Program-made: the position numbers and the translations under genes | DNA from: JAGQYH01 sp041393015 | GTDB taxonomy: Bacteria; Bacteroidota; Bacteroidia; Chitinophagales; JADIYW01 | DNA: 64,000 bases | Reading direction: 5' to 3' | Assembly: GCA_041393015.1 (NCBI GenBank) | Contig: JAWKKV010000003.1 | Span: forward strand, 186,001-250,000 | Part shown: positions 1 to 7,789 of the stretch, piece by piece | Layout: each line of letters begins with the position of its first letter | How positions within the stretch are numbered: position 1 is the first letter of the stretch | The notes under the pieces: model-generated | Seen by the model: only the letters and a program-made list of their open reading frames with translations | Told to the model about the DNA's origin: nothing | The model's database searches: none

Positions 1-2
1 TG

Positions 3-842
3 AAGGATTATAAAAAATCATTGGTCAATTCACATTTGTTTTTTCCTGTGGTTGGCTTAAAATGCATTCAAAATTTAAAGCAATTATCTACCGAAGGTTT
101 AATGCTTTTATCGATGGATAAAGGTTTTTGTGAGTTAGCAGATTTAGATCATAGGGGAGAACCTCAAATTGTAAAACACGGCAGTTTATCGCTTTGGGTA
201 AATTATCATGCACTAGGAGCTTTTTGCCAAAAAAATAATGGAAAAGTTTTATTTCCTGCCTATTCTACTTTTCATTCTGTAGTAGGTTGCTTTATGTTTT
301 TATCCGATGGTGAATCTTACTGCAACACCGATGCTGCCTACCAACATTTTATAAATGATTTTGGACCGGATGATTTTAATACGATCAAAAAATTAGCCTA
401 TACCAATATTGCACAGCTCAGCATGATAGAATTAATTGCCTTGATGCGTTTGAGCTATTACGATTCAACCTTTTTTATCAGCATTTTACCTTGGGTTAAA
501 AAAGCAGCTCGGTCCATTACTTTTATTGAGCGCAAACGGTTGGCAGAAAGCTTACATCAAATTTGGAATATGTATTTCAATTTGAATGAATCAGATGATT
601 TGGCCTATGAGATAGGAGGTTTACTATACGACATTGGATACTATGACGAAGCGCTCAAATATTTTCAATACTCTGTGAACGTTTATGGAAACAAGGCAGA
701 TGTTTACTACAACCAAGCCATGTGTTATTATCAACTAAGGCAAGACCAACTTTTTGCAGAGACTTTAAAAGAAGCTAAAGCAGTATTTCCCGATGAAGCA
801 TTATTTGAGCAATTAGATAAGCTGGATTTGGCAGCGATTTAA
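3..842 (+). CDS. Conserved hypothetical protein with TPR-like C-terminus (5' partial)
   Basis: The reading frame is open from base 3 with no upstream stop, so the gene starts outside the window; the TTG at 21 is probably only an internal codon. About 279 residues are visible. The first 100 contain a hydrophobic alpha/beta-like stretch with the motifs LSMDKG and LWVNYHAL. Residues from about 195 onward look like one or two tetratricopeptide helices (YDEALKYFQYSV, VYYNQAMCYYQL). I do not recognise the family with confidence. The next gene is convergent, 32 bases downstream. Seen: the open frame and helical repeats. Inferred: a soluble protein with a protein-interaction C-terminus. Confidence 0.7.
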   Translation, partial: KDYKKSLVNSHLFFPVVGLKCIQNLKQLSTEGLMLLSMDKGFCELADLDHRGEPQIVKHGSLSLWVNYHALGAFCQKNNGKVLFPAYSTFHSVVGCFMFLSDGESYCNTDAAYQHFINDFGPDDFNTIKKLAYTNIAQLSMIELIALMRLSYYDSTFFISILPWVKKAARSITFIERKRLAESLHQIWNMYFNLNESDDLAYEIGGLLYDIGYYDEALKYFQYSVNVYGNKADVYYNQAMCYYQLRQDQLFAETLKEAKAVFPDEALFEQLDKLDLAAI

Positions 843-874
843 AATGAATTCTATTTGGGTAAAACCATAATCCA

Positions 875-1213
875 TCACACCTCTTCTAAAATTGAACTTC
901 CTTTAGATTGATCTCCCGACGTCCATTGCCAAGTTTCCATTAGTCTAATTTTTCCATTAGGTAAGATTTTCGGGATGGATTTACAAATGCCTGTCTTAAT
1001 TTCACCTTCTAGGTTGACTTGATGATAACGCATATCGATATTGCCATCTTTGTCTACCAAACCAATTAAATGGCCGAATAGAATGTCTCCGCCGGAATAA
1101 ACGGATGTAAGGATATTGTCAACTTGCTTATAATGAAAAATCACATCTGATGACAGTTCTCCATTATCAGAATTACTGACGATTTTGAAAGACCGCTTGT
1201 TGTAGTTGATCAT
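875..1213 (-). CDS. Small conserved protein of the family often labelled 'n-acetylglutamate synthase' in Bacteroidota
   Basis: 112 residues, no signal peptide or membrane segment. The pattern (IFHYKQ, GHLIGLVDKDGNIDMRYHQVN, WQWTSGDQSKGSS) matches a family of about 110 residues common in Bacteroidota. Databases often name it n-acetylglutamate synthase, but it has no acetyltransferase fold signature and is too short for one, so that name should not be taken as function. The tryptophan- and glycine-rich beta pattern suggests a small beta-barrel. It stands alone, convergent with the upstream partial gene. Function unknown. Confidence 0.75.
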   Translation of the reverse strand: MINYNKRSFKIVSNSDNGELSSDVIFHYKQVDNILTSVYSGGDILFGHLIGLVDKDGNIDMRYHQVNLEGEIKTGICKSIPKILPNGKIRLMETWQWTSGDQSKGSSILEEV

Positions 1214-1493
1214 TTTTTTGTACGATTAAAAGTTGTTTTGATGACTAAGGGAAGTACTCAATATTTAGATTTATTCATTTTGTTGAAATTAATCTAAATT
1301 TTTGTTTTAACACCTAATCTAAAGAAGCGTTTGATTTGGCTATTATTGTTCCTCCGCTAAAGCTTCGGCAACACGCGATTGTTTCTCCTGAGTGAAGCGA
1401 AGGATGGGCTAAGCAAAAGAAAAGATAAAAAGAGTCAAGTAGATTCATTTTAAAGTATTTGATTTAAATTAATTCAGAGAATAAAATCTTCTT

Positions 1494-1946
1494 TTAGCTA
1501 GCTATAATTTGATTTAAATGATGCTCTAAATGAAGCACATAATCTTCCATTAGAAAAAAGAGATCAACCATTTTGCCATCCGATAACACCACCTTATAAT
1601 TTAAAGAAGTTTCGGTTTGTTGTTGCATTACAAATAGTATTCTTTGATTTACTGCTAACCAAAAATTTAGAATTTCTTGTGTGTCAGAAGTTTGATAATG
1701 ATTGACTTTTACCAATTCATTTTGATCATACTTCCTAATGTTATAAGGTTGATTATTAAATTGGATCTCCGTAAATCGTTGAAGATTGTTTACGCCGGAG
1801 TCAATTAAATGTCCTAATATTTCTTTTTTCGACCATTTGTTGAGGGAAGGTTTGGCTGAAAGCGTTGTTTCGGAGATTTGATTAATGCTTTCAAAACCTT
1901 TGTCTAATAACGCTTGAAGATGTAGAATAAATTTTTCACTCTTCAT
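1494..1946 (-). CDS. DinB-like four-helix protein
   Basis: About 150 residues from the ATG at 1946. A longer form from 1973 is possible but would overlap the upstream KTSC gene by 38 bases, whereas the 1946 start overlaps by only 11. The sequence KPSLNKWSKKEILGHLIDS near the N-terminus and HLEHHLNQI at the C-terminus are the histidine-containing helix motifs of the DinB/YfiT superfamily, where three histidines bind a divalent metal (here H in GHLIDS and the HLEHH cluster). Members include thiol transferases and many uncharacterised stress-linked proteins; the substrate cannot be told. It is translationally coupled to the KTSC gene. Confidence 0.8.
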   Translation of the reverse strand: MKSEKFILHLQALLDKGFESINQISETTLSAKPSLNKWSKKEILGHLIDSGVNNLQRFTEIQFNNQPYNIRKYDQNELVKVNHYQTSDTQEILNFWLAVNQRILFVMQQQTETSLNYKVVLSDGKMVDLFFLMEDYVLHLEHHLNQIIAS

Positions 1947-2157
1947 TTTCCAATCTTTTAAACTCATAATCATTTCTGATATAAGTATTAAAATATTTGG
2001 CAGGAAGTGGTGCTTTTAACATGGCACTGTATTCGTATTCCGGAACCTCTTGAAATTGATAGACGGCTCCGTTTTTAAATTCTACTTCGAGAATTTCCTT
2101 ATCGTTATCGTATCCAACGGCGGCTAATTCTGTTGAAGTAATGGCTTTTCGCTTCAT
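1936..2157 (-). CDS. KTSC domain protein
   Basis: 73 residues, almost entirely one KTSC domain. The variant motif ITSTELAAVGYD near the N-terminus stands for the family's KTSC-S-I-GYD, followed by LEVEFKNGAVYQF and a YEYSAMLKAP helix that match the rest of the domain. KTSC proteins are small and often lie next to, or fused with, nucleic-acid or ribosome-linked proteins, but their role is not settled. The gene is first of a two-gene unit with the DinB-like gene downstream. Confidence 0.85.
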   Translation of the reverse strand: MKRKAITSTELAAVGYDNDKEILEVEFKNGAVYQFQEVPEYEYSAMLKAPLPAKYFNTYIRNDYEFKRLENEE

Positions 2158-2234
2158 AATTGATTTTTAAAAATGCAAATTTGCGAAATAAACGTAAATA
2201 CTAGCTAAATATTTTAAATGTGTGCATGATTCAA

Positions 2235-2666
2235 TCAATCAATGGGCACAATCAACACAGGAATTTTAGAAGTATTGATAATACTAACCGAAACACTTCC
2301 TCTAAAAGCTTTGTAAAAGAAATTGTGCTCTTCATGTCCGGCGATAATTAAATCAATTTGTAATTTTTTAGCTTCTTCCATAATGGTTTCAATAGTAGCG
2401 CCTTGCACCAATAAACCTTCTGCATCAATATTTTTTGCTGTTAGCTGATTGGCCAAATCTTGAATGGCTCTATGTTCTTCTCTTAGCTCTTCTGCTCTCA
2501 TGTCTCTTACGGATGGTGGACCGGCATAGCCAGCAAAATCAGGCTCTGGTGCGGCAATATGGATCAACCAAACTTTGGATTGAAATGCTTGGGCTAATTT
2601 ATGCGCTTGATCAATTAATAAATGATCGTTTTCATTAAAACCTATGGTGACTAATATATTTTTCAT
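2235..2666 (-). CDS. Universal stress protein (UspA family)
   Basis: 143 residues, one Usp domain of normal length. The N-terminus (KNILVTIGFNEND) is the first beta strand and loop, and the C-terminus ends in the fold's last strand (SIINTSKIPVLIVPI). The nucleotide-binding loop near residues 108-125 reads AGHEEHNFFYKAFRGSVSVS, a variant of the ATP-binding G-2x-G-9x-G(S/T) pattern in which the first glycine pair is altered, so ATP binding is uncertain. Cytoplasmic. It is a single gene with about 150 bases on its 3' flank before the AlbA_2 ATPase gene. Confidence 0.88.
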   Translation of the reverse strand: MKNILVTIGFNENDHLLIDQAHKLAQAFQSKVWLIHIAAPEPDFAGYAGPPSVRDMRAEELREEHRAIQDLANQLTAKNIDAEGLLVQGATIETIMEEAKKLQIDLIIAGHEEHNFFYKAFRGSVSVSIINTSKIPVLIVPID

Positions 2667-2819
2667 GGTTGAATTGTTGAATAAATGGCAGCTTTTATAA
2701 AATTAGCAAATCATTAGTCACTTAGACGAATTTTGTTGAGGTTTCTTTTTGGGAACGGCTCGGGTATGAAACGTGTCCCGAAGGGCATGTTTTATAGCGA
2801 TAGTTGTGCTTTCGTGCTT

Positions 2820-4298
2820 TTATTTCAATTTTGCTTTCATTTTCTTAGTTAAATAATAACCGCCAGTTTGAGCAGCATCTCCTCTAAATTCAATTAGTCC
2901 TGCTTCTTTTAATTGTTGTAAATACCTTTCCATTGTTCTTTCAGAAACACCAATTACAGTAATATATTTAGGTGCTCTATTTCCTTCATGTGAAGCAATA
3001 GCTTTAAGAAGAGTAGATAGTTTTTCTTTAACTCCCTTGGTAGCTCCGTCAATAGCTCCGTCAATAGCTCCGTCAATAGCTCCGTCATTTTTTTTAGTTG
3101 TAGCTCCGTCAACTGCTCCGTCAACTGCTCCGCCAATTCTGCTATTACTAAAGAAAGTAAGTTTAACAGTATGTTCTCCTATATCCCAAACAGGTGCTTT
3201 GAGACCTGCTTTTTTACATTCATCTGAAATCAAAATAGTTCCTCTACCTATCTTCTCAATAAACCCTCTTAAAAAGACCATATGTGCTATGTCTGGATTG
3301 TAGGGCATGGAAAGATGACTCTTCTTGAGTTCGCTTTGTTTGTATGGCGATTTCCCAGTATTACTCACTTCAATTTTATCTGGATAGACAATTACAGCCA
3401 TGGCACTAGAAGGAATCGAATATTCACGATGCACCAGTGCATTCATAATGCCCTCACGCAATGCTTTCATGGGTATTTCATAATCGTCTTCTCTTTCCCA
3501 AGCATTGTTATCAAATTTTCTCTGCAATTGAAGATGCTTCTCGAAAAAGTCGAGGATGGCTACTCGGTTTTTAAAAATATTACCATCTAACAATCGGTCA
3601 TCAGTAAATTCACTTCCCGTTTTTCCTCCTTTCAATAGAGCAACCCGAACACGGGCTTGAGGAATAAATCGTGCTGGATTTTTAGCAAATAAAATTACCG
3701 AAGCATTGGTGAAATTACCGTTTTGATAAAGCCCATAATGTGATAAAAAGTCCATTGGATCCCGTTTATACTCACTTAGCTTGCTATCAAATCTTGCAGC
3801 TTCAATTGTCTTTTGAATTTCTTCCAAATCCAAATCGCTAAACTCTACACCAAGGCAGGCTTGTCTCTCCCAATGAATTTCTGTTTCCTGACGTTTATGT
3901 ATAAGCGCTGAAATTTCATTTGATGAAGCCTGAATGGTTCTGTCATTTCTGCGGTAATAAATGCTTCCATTGAAAATATAAGGTTGTTTGGAACCTTCCC
4001 ATACCTTGATGAGCAGTAATTGTTTATCTGCGTAATTTTCAATAGAAACCATAACAGGAGCTTCAGGCACTAATTCCTTCACTAAATATTGCTCCAATTC
4101 TTTTTGGAGCTTCTCTGCATCTTTAATGCCTTTGACAGTCTTGTTATCAGAAATACCAAGCAATAACTGACCTCCTTGATTATTTAAGAAACCGCAAATG
4201 GTTTTACCAATGGAGTCTTTACGAACAACTTCTTTGAACTCAAGCTGTCCGCTTTCTTCCTGCTTTAGCAGGTCTTTTATGAGTTGTTCTGATTTCAT
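2820..4298 (-). CDS. AlbA_2 (Schlafen-like) / GHKL-type ATPase protein with winged-helix C-terminus
   Basis: 492 residues. Residues about 10-125 are an AlbA_2 (Schlafen-like) domain (ESGQLEFKEVV, GFLNNQGGQLLLGI). Residues about 240-360 are the HATPase_c_4 region found in RecG-like regulators (ALREGIMNALVHREYS, KIEVSNTGKSP, FLRGFIEKIGRGT). A linker of G-A-I/V-D repeats spans about residues 387-418. The C-terminus (PKYITVIGVSERTMERYLQQLKEAGLI) is a winged-helix DNA-binding segment. Such proteins are often annotated as putative transcriptional regulators or RecG-like ATP-binding proteins. The start codon overlaps the stop of the DUF4062 gene as ATGA, so the two are translationally coupled. Inference: an accessory two-gene module, possibly defensive. 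Confidence 0.88.
   Translation of the reverse strand: MKSEQLIKDLLKQEESGQLEFKEVVRKDSIGKTICGFLNNQGGQLLLGISDNKTVKGIKDAEKLQKELEQYLVKELVPEAPVMVSIENYADKQLLLIKVWEGSKQPYIFNGSIYYRRNDRTIQASSNEISALIHKRQETEIHWERQACLGVEFSDLDLEEIQKTIEAARFDSKLSEYKRDPMDFLSHYGLYQNGNFTNASVILFAKNPARFIPQARVRVALLKGGKTGSEFTDDRLLDGNIFKNRVAILDFFEKHLQLQRKFDNNAWEREDDYEIPMKALREGIMNALVHREYSIPSSAMAVIVYPDKIEVSNTGKSPYKQSELKKSHLSMPYNPDIAHMVFLRGFIEKIGRGTILISDECKKAGLKAPVWDIGEHTVKLTFFSNSRIGGAVDGAVDGATTKKNDGAIDGAIDGAIDGATKGVKEKLSTLLKAIASHEGNRAPKYITVIGVSERTMERYLQQLKEAGLIEFRGDAAQTGGYYLTKKMKAKLK
3043..3138 (-). repeat. 12-bp in-frame tandem repeat inside the AlbA_2 ATPase gene
   Basis: Eight consecutive 12-base units on the plus strand, GCTCCGTCAATA or close variants (GCTCCGTCAACT, GCTCCGCCAATT), with one degenerate unit at 3091-3102. 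On the coding strand each unit adds four residues, G-A-I-D or G-A-V-D. Three perfect copies adjoin at 3043-3078. Because the unit is a multiple of three, gain or loss of copies would lengthen or shorten the linker between the ATPase and the winged helix without a frameshift. Confidence 0.95.
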
Positions 4299-4903
4299 GG
4301 TACTGCTACTTTCATTTGTTCAACAATTTCCCTTACTCGCTTTTGGTCAGAAAACTGTGTTTTTATGACATTGAGAATATCCCCAACTCGAAAAAACTCA
4401 TCCACCCAATGACCAACTCGATCTTCAGGTGCCACATCATTAAGAATGGTTGCATTGTATAAATTGATCAAACGGATATCATCAAGTACTTCTGTTCTTT
4501 TATAACTAAAAGTCGGATTCGGGTCACCATTTTCTACATACATATATTGTTTGAGAAGTTGTCTGGCGATGGAAATATCTCTGTGTGCAATAAACCACCT
4601 TGGCCTTTTTAATTCGATTGCACGGAGCATTTCCTGATGTGTAATGGACAATTCACCACCAGGTACGGCACCATAGCGTGGACGAATGATGCCCAAAAAA
4701 ACATCGCATGATTCTACTGCTCTCAAACAGTTTTCTGTATTTGACAAGCCCGGATGAACAGGAATGGTCTTCATATGAGAATTCCAAACCTCATATTTAT
4801 AGCCCTGAAGCGTGGCACATATCTGCTCTAATTGGTCTTCATAACCAAAAATGGTAGAAGCTACCATCACTTTGATTTTTGGTATGGATGCTCTCTTAGC
4901 CAT
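4295..4903 (-). CDS. DUF4062 domain protein
   Basis: 202 residues. The start IKVMVASTIFGYEDQLEQI is the DUF4062 signature (a V-S-S/T-x-x-D/E-like strand and helix), followed by SCDVFLGIIRPRYG and a second region ELSITHQEMLRAIELKRP. DUF4062 has a TIR/SEFIR-like alpha-beta fold and is often found at the N-terminus of large defence or signalling ATPases; here it stands alone. The stop overlaps the start of the AlbA_2 ATPase gene as ATGA, so the two form an operon. No signal peptide, cytoplasmic. The integrase scar lies about 110 bases upstream. The family assignment is firm; function in immunity is inference. Confidence 0.88.
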   Translation of the reverse strand: MAKRASIPKIKVMVASTIFGYEDQLEQICATLQGYKYEVWNSHMKTIPVHPGLSNTENCLRAVESCDVFLGIIRPRYGAVPGGELSITHQEMLRAIELKRPRWFIAHRDISIARQLLKQYMYVENGDPNPTFSYKRTEVLDDIRLINLYNATILNDVAPEDRVGHWVDEFFRVGDILNVIKTQFSDQKRVREIVEQMKVAVP

Positions 4904-5010
4904 TTACTATTTTTTCATTTTTGACCATTTTTGTATGGATACGGCATTTTTTTTATGAAGCACAACAACAAGATATAAGCAATTGCTCATATCTGCATTA
5001 TAATTTTGTA

Positions 5011-5145
5011 CTAATATATTGAATCTAACGGACTTTTAATGTCTTTGATGTTATAAGGTGCAACATGTGTGTATATTTCTATGGTTCGTGTACCCGAATG
5101 GCCTAATAGCTCTTGTATGTATCTTAAATTGGTGCCAATCACTTC
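5011..5145 (-). pseudogene. C-terminal scar of a tyrosine recombinase (integrase)
   Basis: Reading the minus strand from 5145 to a TAG stop at 5011-5013 gives 44 codons containing GTNLRYIQELLGHSG and TIEIYTHVAP. This is the C-terminal end of a tyrosine recombinase with the second catalytic histidine (in LGH) and the tyrosine nucleophile (in IYTH). Everything upstream, including the R-x-x-H box and the SAM-like domain, is absent and an in-frame stop sits at 5146-5148. The adjacent bases up to about 5220 read FIKVLPQHFKEVNY then stop, faintly like an IS91-type transposase tail; that part is speculative. This is a relic of an integrated or transposed element. Confidence 0.85.
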
Positions 5146-5219
5146 CTAAATAAAACCTCCTAAGAAATCCACCTCTAATAGTTAACTTCTTTAAAATGTT
5201 GTGGCAAGACTTTAATGAA

Positions 5220-6077
5220 CTATTTTCTCATTATAATTTTTTCAATTTTCTCATTATCAATGCTGTTTTGCACGTGTTTTGAATTTTCTAGTAAAACAGT
5301 TGCCTTTAATGATGGAAAAATTTTGTCGGCACGTTTAAGCATTTTTTTGCCAGGAAACATAATATCTTGTTTTGCCGCAAATAAAGTGATTGGAGTGGTT
5401 ATTAACTTAGCCTCAGCTTTTTTAATAACAGGTACAGGTGTGAAATCCATTTTAAAATGCAAAAACACCTTTGATAAATACTTAAGCGCAAATGTATCTG
5501 GTTCCGTAAAAAGAGTGTTCAAGAATTTTTCAAGATATTTTGAATTTTGAGTTTTTATATATCGTTTCATAGGAATGAAAACCTTGAATAATAAAACTAG
5601 AGGGTTTCCATTTACTATAAATGCAGGAGCAGATAAATACACCTCTTTGATATTACTTTCATCGTTAATCAACGTTTTAAGTATGATCAATCCTCCAAAT
5701 GAGAAGCCTGCCAGAGTTACATTTTTTAGGCTAAGTTTATTAATTACCTCATTCATCCATAAACCGTAGCTGTTGTCTTTCATACTCAATCTTTTTTCTG
5801 CACTTTTATTGGGTTGTGCCAAAACATCTACAGCAAATATTTGAAATTCTTTATGAAGATTGGGATAGGTTTCGAGGGAAATGGGAGCACAGCCATTTGA
5901 GCCATGAATGATCAAAAGTGGCGGTTTTGTGGACGCCCCTGTGATGATGATGTTGGTTTTTCCAAAAGTAGTATCAAGTAGTTTGTATTGATAGTCTATT
6001 GCTAAATCCTTTAGTTTTTGGTCATAAAGATTTATAATCTCTTTTTTCCCTACTTCTGATTTATATAATGATGGCAT
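5220..6077 (-). CDS. Alpha/beta hydrolase
   Basis: 285 residues with the alpha/beta-hydrolase fold. The oxyanion strand is LLIIHGSNG (about residue 74), the nucleophile elbow is GFSFGG (about 147-152, Ser149), the acid is probably the Asp in AAKQDIMFP, and the catalytic His is in LENSKHVQN near the end. No signal peptide. It is divergent from the TetR regulator at 6133 with a 55-base shared intergenic region containing a direct repeat, so it is probably repressed by that regulator. Substrate cannot be inferred. Confidence 0.9.
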   Translation of the reverse strand: MPSLYKSEVGKKEIINLYDQKLKDLAIDYQYKLLDTTFGKTNIIITGASTKPPLLIIHGSNGCAPISLETYPNLHKEFQIFAVDVLAQPNKSAEKRLSMKDNSYGLWMNEVINKLSLKNVTLAGFSFGGLIILKTLINDESNIKEVYLSAPAFIVNGNPLVLLFKVFIPMKRYIKTQNSKYLEKFLNTLFTEPDTFALKYLSKVFLHFKMDFTPVPVIKKAEAKLITTPITLFAAKQDIMFPGKKMLKRADKIFPSLKATVLLENSKHVQNSIDNEKIEKIIMRK

Positions 6078-6086
6078 TTTGTATTT

Positions 6087-6135
6087 TTAGGACAAATTTA
6101 CTAATAAATTTTAAATTAGGACAACTTTACTAATG
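6087..6135. promoter_or_regulatory. Candidate TetR operator (20-bp direct repeat)
   Basis: Two nearly identical 20-base direct repeats, TTAGGACAAATTTACTAATA at 6087-6106 and TTAGGACAACTTTACTAATG at 6116-6135, spaced 29 bases start to start, lie between the divergent hydrolase and TetR genes. The second runs into the ATG of the TetR gene. The position suits autorepression plus repression of the hydrolase; that is inferred. Confidence 0.5.
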
Positions 6136-6765
6136 AGCAAAAAAAAGAAGTTAATTTTAGAGGCTGCGAGAACACTTTTTAATGAAAAAGGCTATAGTCA
6201 GGTAACCATAAGAATGATTGCTTTAAAAGTGAATATGAGTTCAGGAAACTTGAATTATCACTATAAAAAGCGAGAGGATATTTTTGAGGCTTTGTATTTT
6301 GATATGGTTGCAGCGTTTGATGAGAGAATTAATAGGTTAGCCGATACTGAAATTTCGATTGAACAAATTAAAATTGATGTTGAGAGAAGTATGAGGAGGA
6401 TGTTGGATTATACTTTTTTTTGGACTGATTTATACCATCTGCTCCCTTTAAGCAATAAAGTGCAAGATCATTTTCAGCAGGTTTATAAAAAAAGAATTGA
6501 GGGGTGTTTTTTGTTGTTTGAAAAAATGAAAGGAAAGAATTTGATGAAAGATTCGTCCTTTGAATTGGAATATAATTTTCTAGCAGAAAGAATGATCAAT
6601 TATGGCAATACTTGGTTGTATTCTAGTAGTCTTTATCCGGATAAATTAAGTTCGGATAATTTAGATAATCACGTCAATACATACTTAAGTATACTGTATC
6701 CTTTTCTTACTTCTCAAGGAAAAAAGGAATTTAAAAATGTATTACCAGAGCTGTTTAAAAACTAA
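6133..6765 (+). CDS. TetR/AcrR family transcriptional regulator
   Basis: 210 residues. The N-terminal TetR_N helix-turn-helix is clear: ILEAARTLFNEKGYSQVTI then MIALKVNMSSGNLNYHYKKREDIFEALY (about residues 8-55). The all-helical ligand/dimer domain follows, with aromatic-rich segments and no recognisable ligand signature. It is divergent from the alpha/beta hydrolase, with which it shares a control region, so it likely represses that gene and itself. The ATG at 6133 overlaps the end of a direct repeat, consistent with an operator at the start of the gene. Confidence 0.93.
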   Translation: MSKKKKLILEAARTLFNEKGYSQVTIRMIALKVNMSSGNLNYHYKKREDIFEALYFDMVAAFDERINRLADTEISIEQIKIDVERSMRRMLDYTFFWTDLYHLLPLSNKVQDHFQQVYKKRIEGCFLLFEKMKGKNLMKDSSFELEYNFLAERMINYGNTWLYSSSLYPDKLSSDNLDNHVNTYLSILYPFLTSQGKKEFKNVLPELFKN

Positions 6766-6890
6766 TTTCAAGCATTCAGAAAGGCAGTTAACTTAAAAGT
6801 TTTCAACTGCCATAAATTTTTACATCAGCCTTTGTTTAGATGCTTGCCAAAGTTTAGGATTAAACGAAATAGGTTTAGCTAGTAATAGTT

Positions 6891-7098
6891 TTATTTAATT
6901 TTGTACCCTTCGTTCATGTAATTTTTAGTAGAAACATTATCATCTTTTAATTTGCGAATAAATAAATCTTCTTTAGCTCTTGATATATCATACTGTCTAA
7001 AAATATTGAAGGTAGACGACCGTCCAGAAAGATTCTCCGTCCTAAACGGTAAGCTATATTCAGCGGGAATGTTTGTACGTCGTGAATGATCAATCGAT
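6891..7098 (-). pseudogene. Decayed gene fragment of unknown family
   Basis: The minus strand is open for about 68 codons between a TAA at about 7099-7101 and a TAA at 6891-6893. The translation contains NIPAEYSLPFRTENLSG and FNIFRQYDISRAKEDLF, which look like real protein, but there is no ATG, GTG or TTG near the front, only an internal ATG 10 codons before the end. This suggests the 3' remnant of a lost gene in the accessory patch. I do not recognise the family. The rest of 6766-7127 holds nothing I can name. Confidence 0.4.
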
Positions 7099-7127
7099 TA
7101 ATTATAGAAGGTGTTGTATATAGTTTT

Positions 7128-7616
7128 TTATTCTTTGATGATTATCCCTCCAATCATTTCTTCCTCGGTTGGTTTTTCGAACCAATTTTCCATAAAATCA
7201 AAGTTTTCTTTAGTTACTTCAAATTCAAAAGTTTGTCCCTTTTCTGCATTTCTTTTCATTACTCTATTCAGTCGAATGTCTTTAGAGATATCTAAAAAAT
7301 GCATGGTTAACTGGTAGTTATTCAAGTCCGCAAATTTTCTGAATTTTTCACGATGTTCAAATTTTGAAAGTCCTAAATCGAGAATGGAATCAGTTTTCGA
7401 GTTTTCCAACTGTTTAACTAAATCCATAATGACATTTTCGGCTCGTTCTATTCTTTCCAGAAACCATTCCAGTCCGTCAGTCGGTTTTTTGTCGTCAAGA
7501 AATAATGTTTTATTCCATTTATCTATTGAAAAAACAACGCCATTGGTTTTTCTTTTTAACTCATTTGAATATGTAGTTTTTCCTGAACCTGTATTTCCAA
7601 CTATTAGGTGAATCAT
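7128..7616 (-). CDS. P-loop ATPase / kinase-like protein
   Basis: 162 residues. Walker A is at the extreme N-terminus (GNTGSGKTT, residues 7-15), followed by VFSIDKWNKTLF, typical of AAA_33-type zeta-toxin or small-molecule kinases where the Asp after the second strand contacts substrate. A late basic segment (IRLNRVMKRNAEKG) fits the LID/arginine region. The length suits a single-domain kinase such as those phosphorylating nucleosides, tRNA ends or antibiotics. It ends an accessory stretch and its 5' side faces recG's 3' end. Substrate unknown. Confidence 0.82.
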   Translation of the reverse strand: MIHLIVGNTGSGKTTYSNELKRKTNGVVFSIDKWNKTLFLDDKKPTDGLEWFLERIERAENVIMDLVKQLENSKTDSILDLGLSKFEHREKFRKFADLNNYQLTMHFLDISKDIRLNRVMKRNAEKGQTFEFEVTKENFDFMENWFEKPTEEEMIGGIIIKE

Positions 7617-7789
7617 TTAGTGTTTTTCAAATGTTAGGTAAAGATTTTTGTATAGTACATTTTCCAGCCCGTCTAGTAAGCAGGAATGCATTATAGCTTT
7701 TGTCTCGACTAATGCAAGTAATAAGTCAATTTATAGCCTGACGAAAAATACAAAAAGTAAGGTTATGTCCTGACGAATTCAATAATCTT

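Noticed and set aside
2435..2638. Plus-strand ORF inside the Usp gene
   Set aside because: It is the complement of a clear universal stress protein and has no known motif.
3037..3590. Plus-strand ORFs over the ATPase gene
   Set aside because: They arise from the repeat and antisense of a well supported coding gene.
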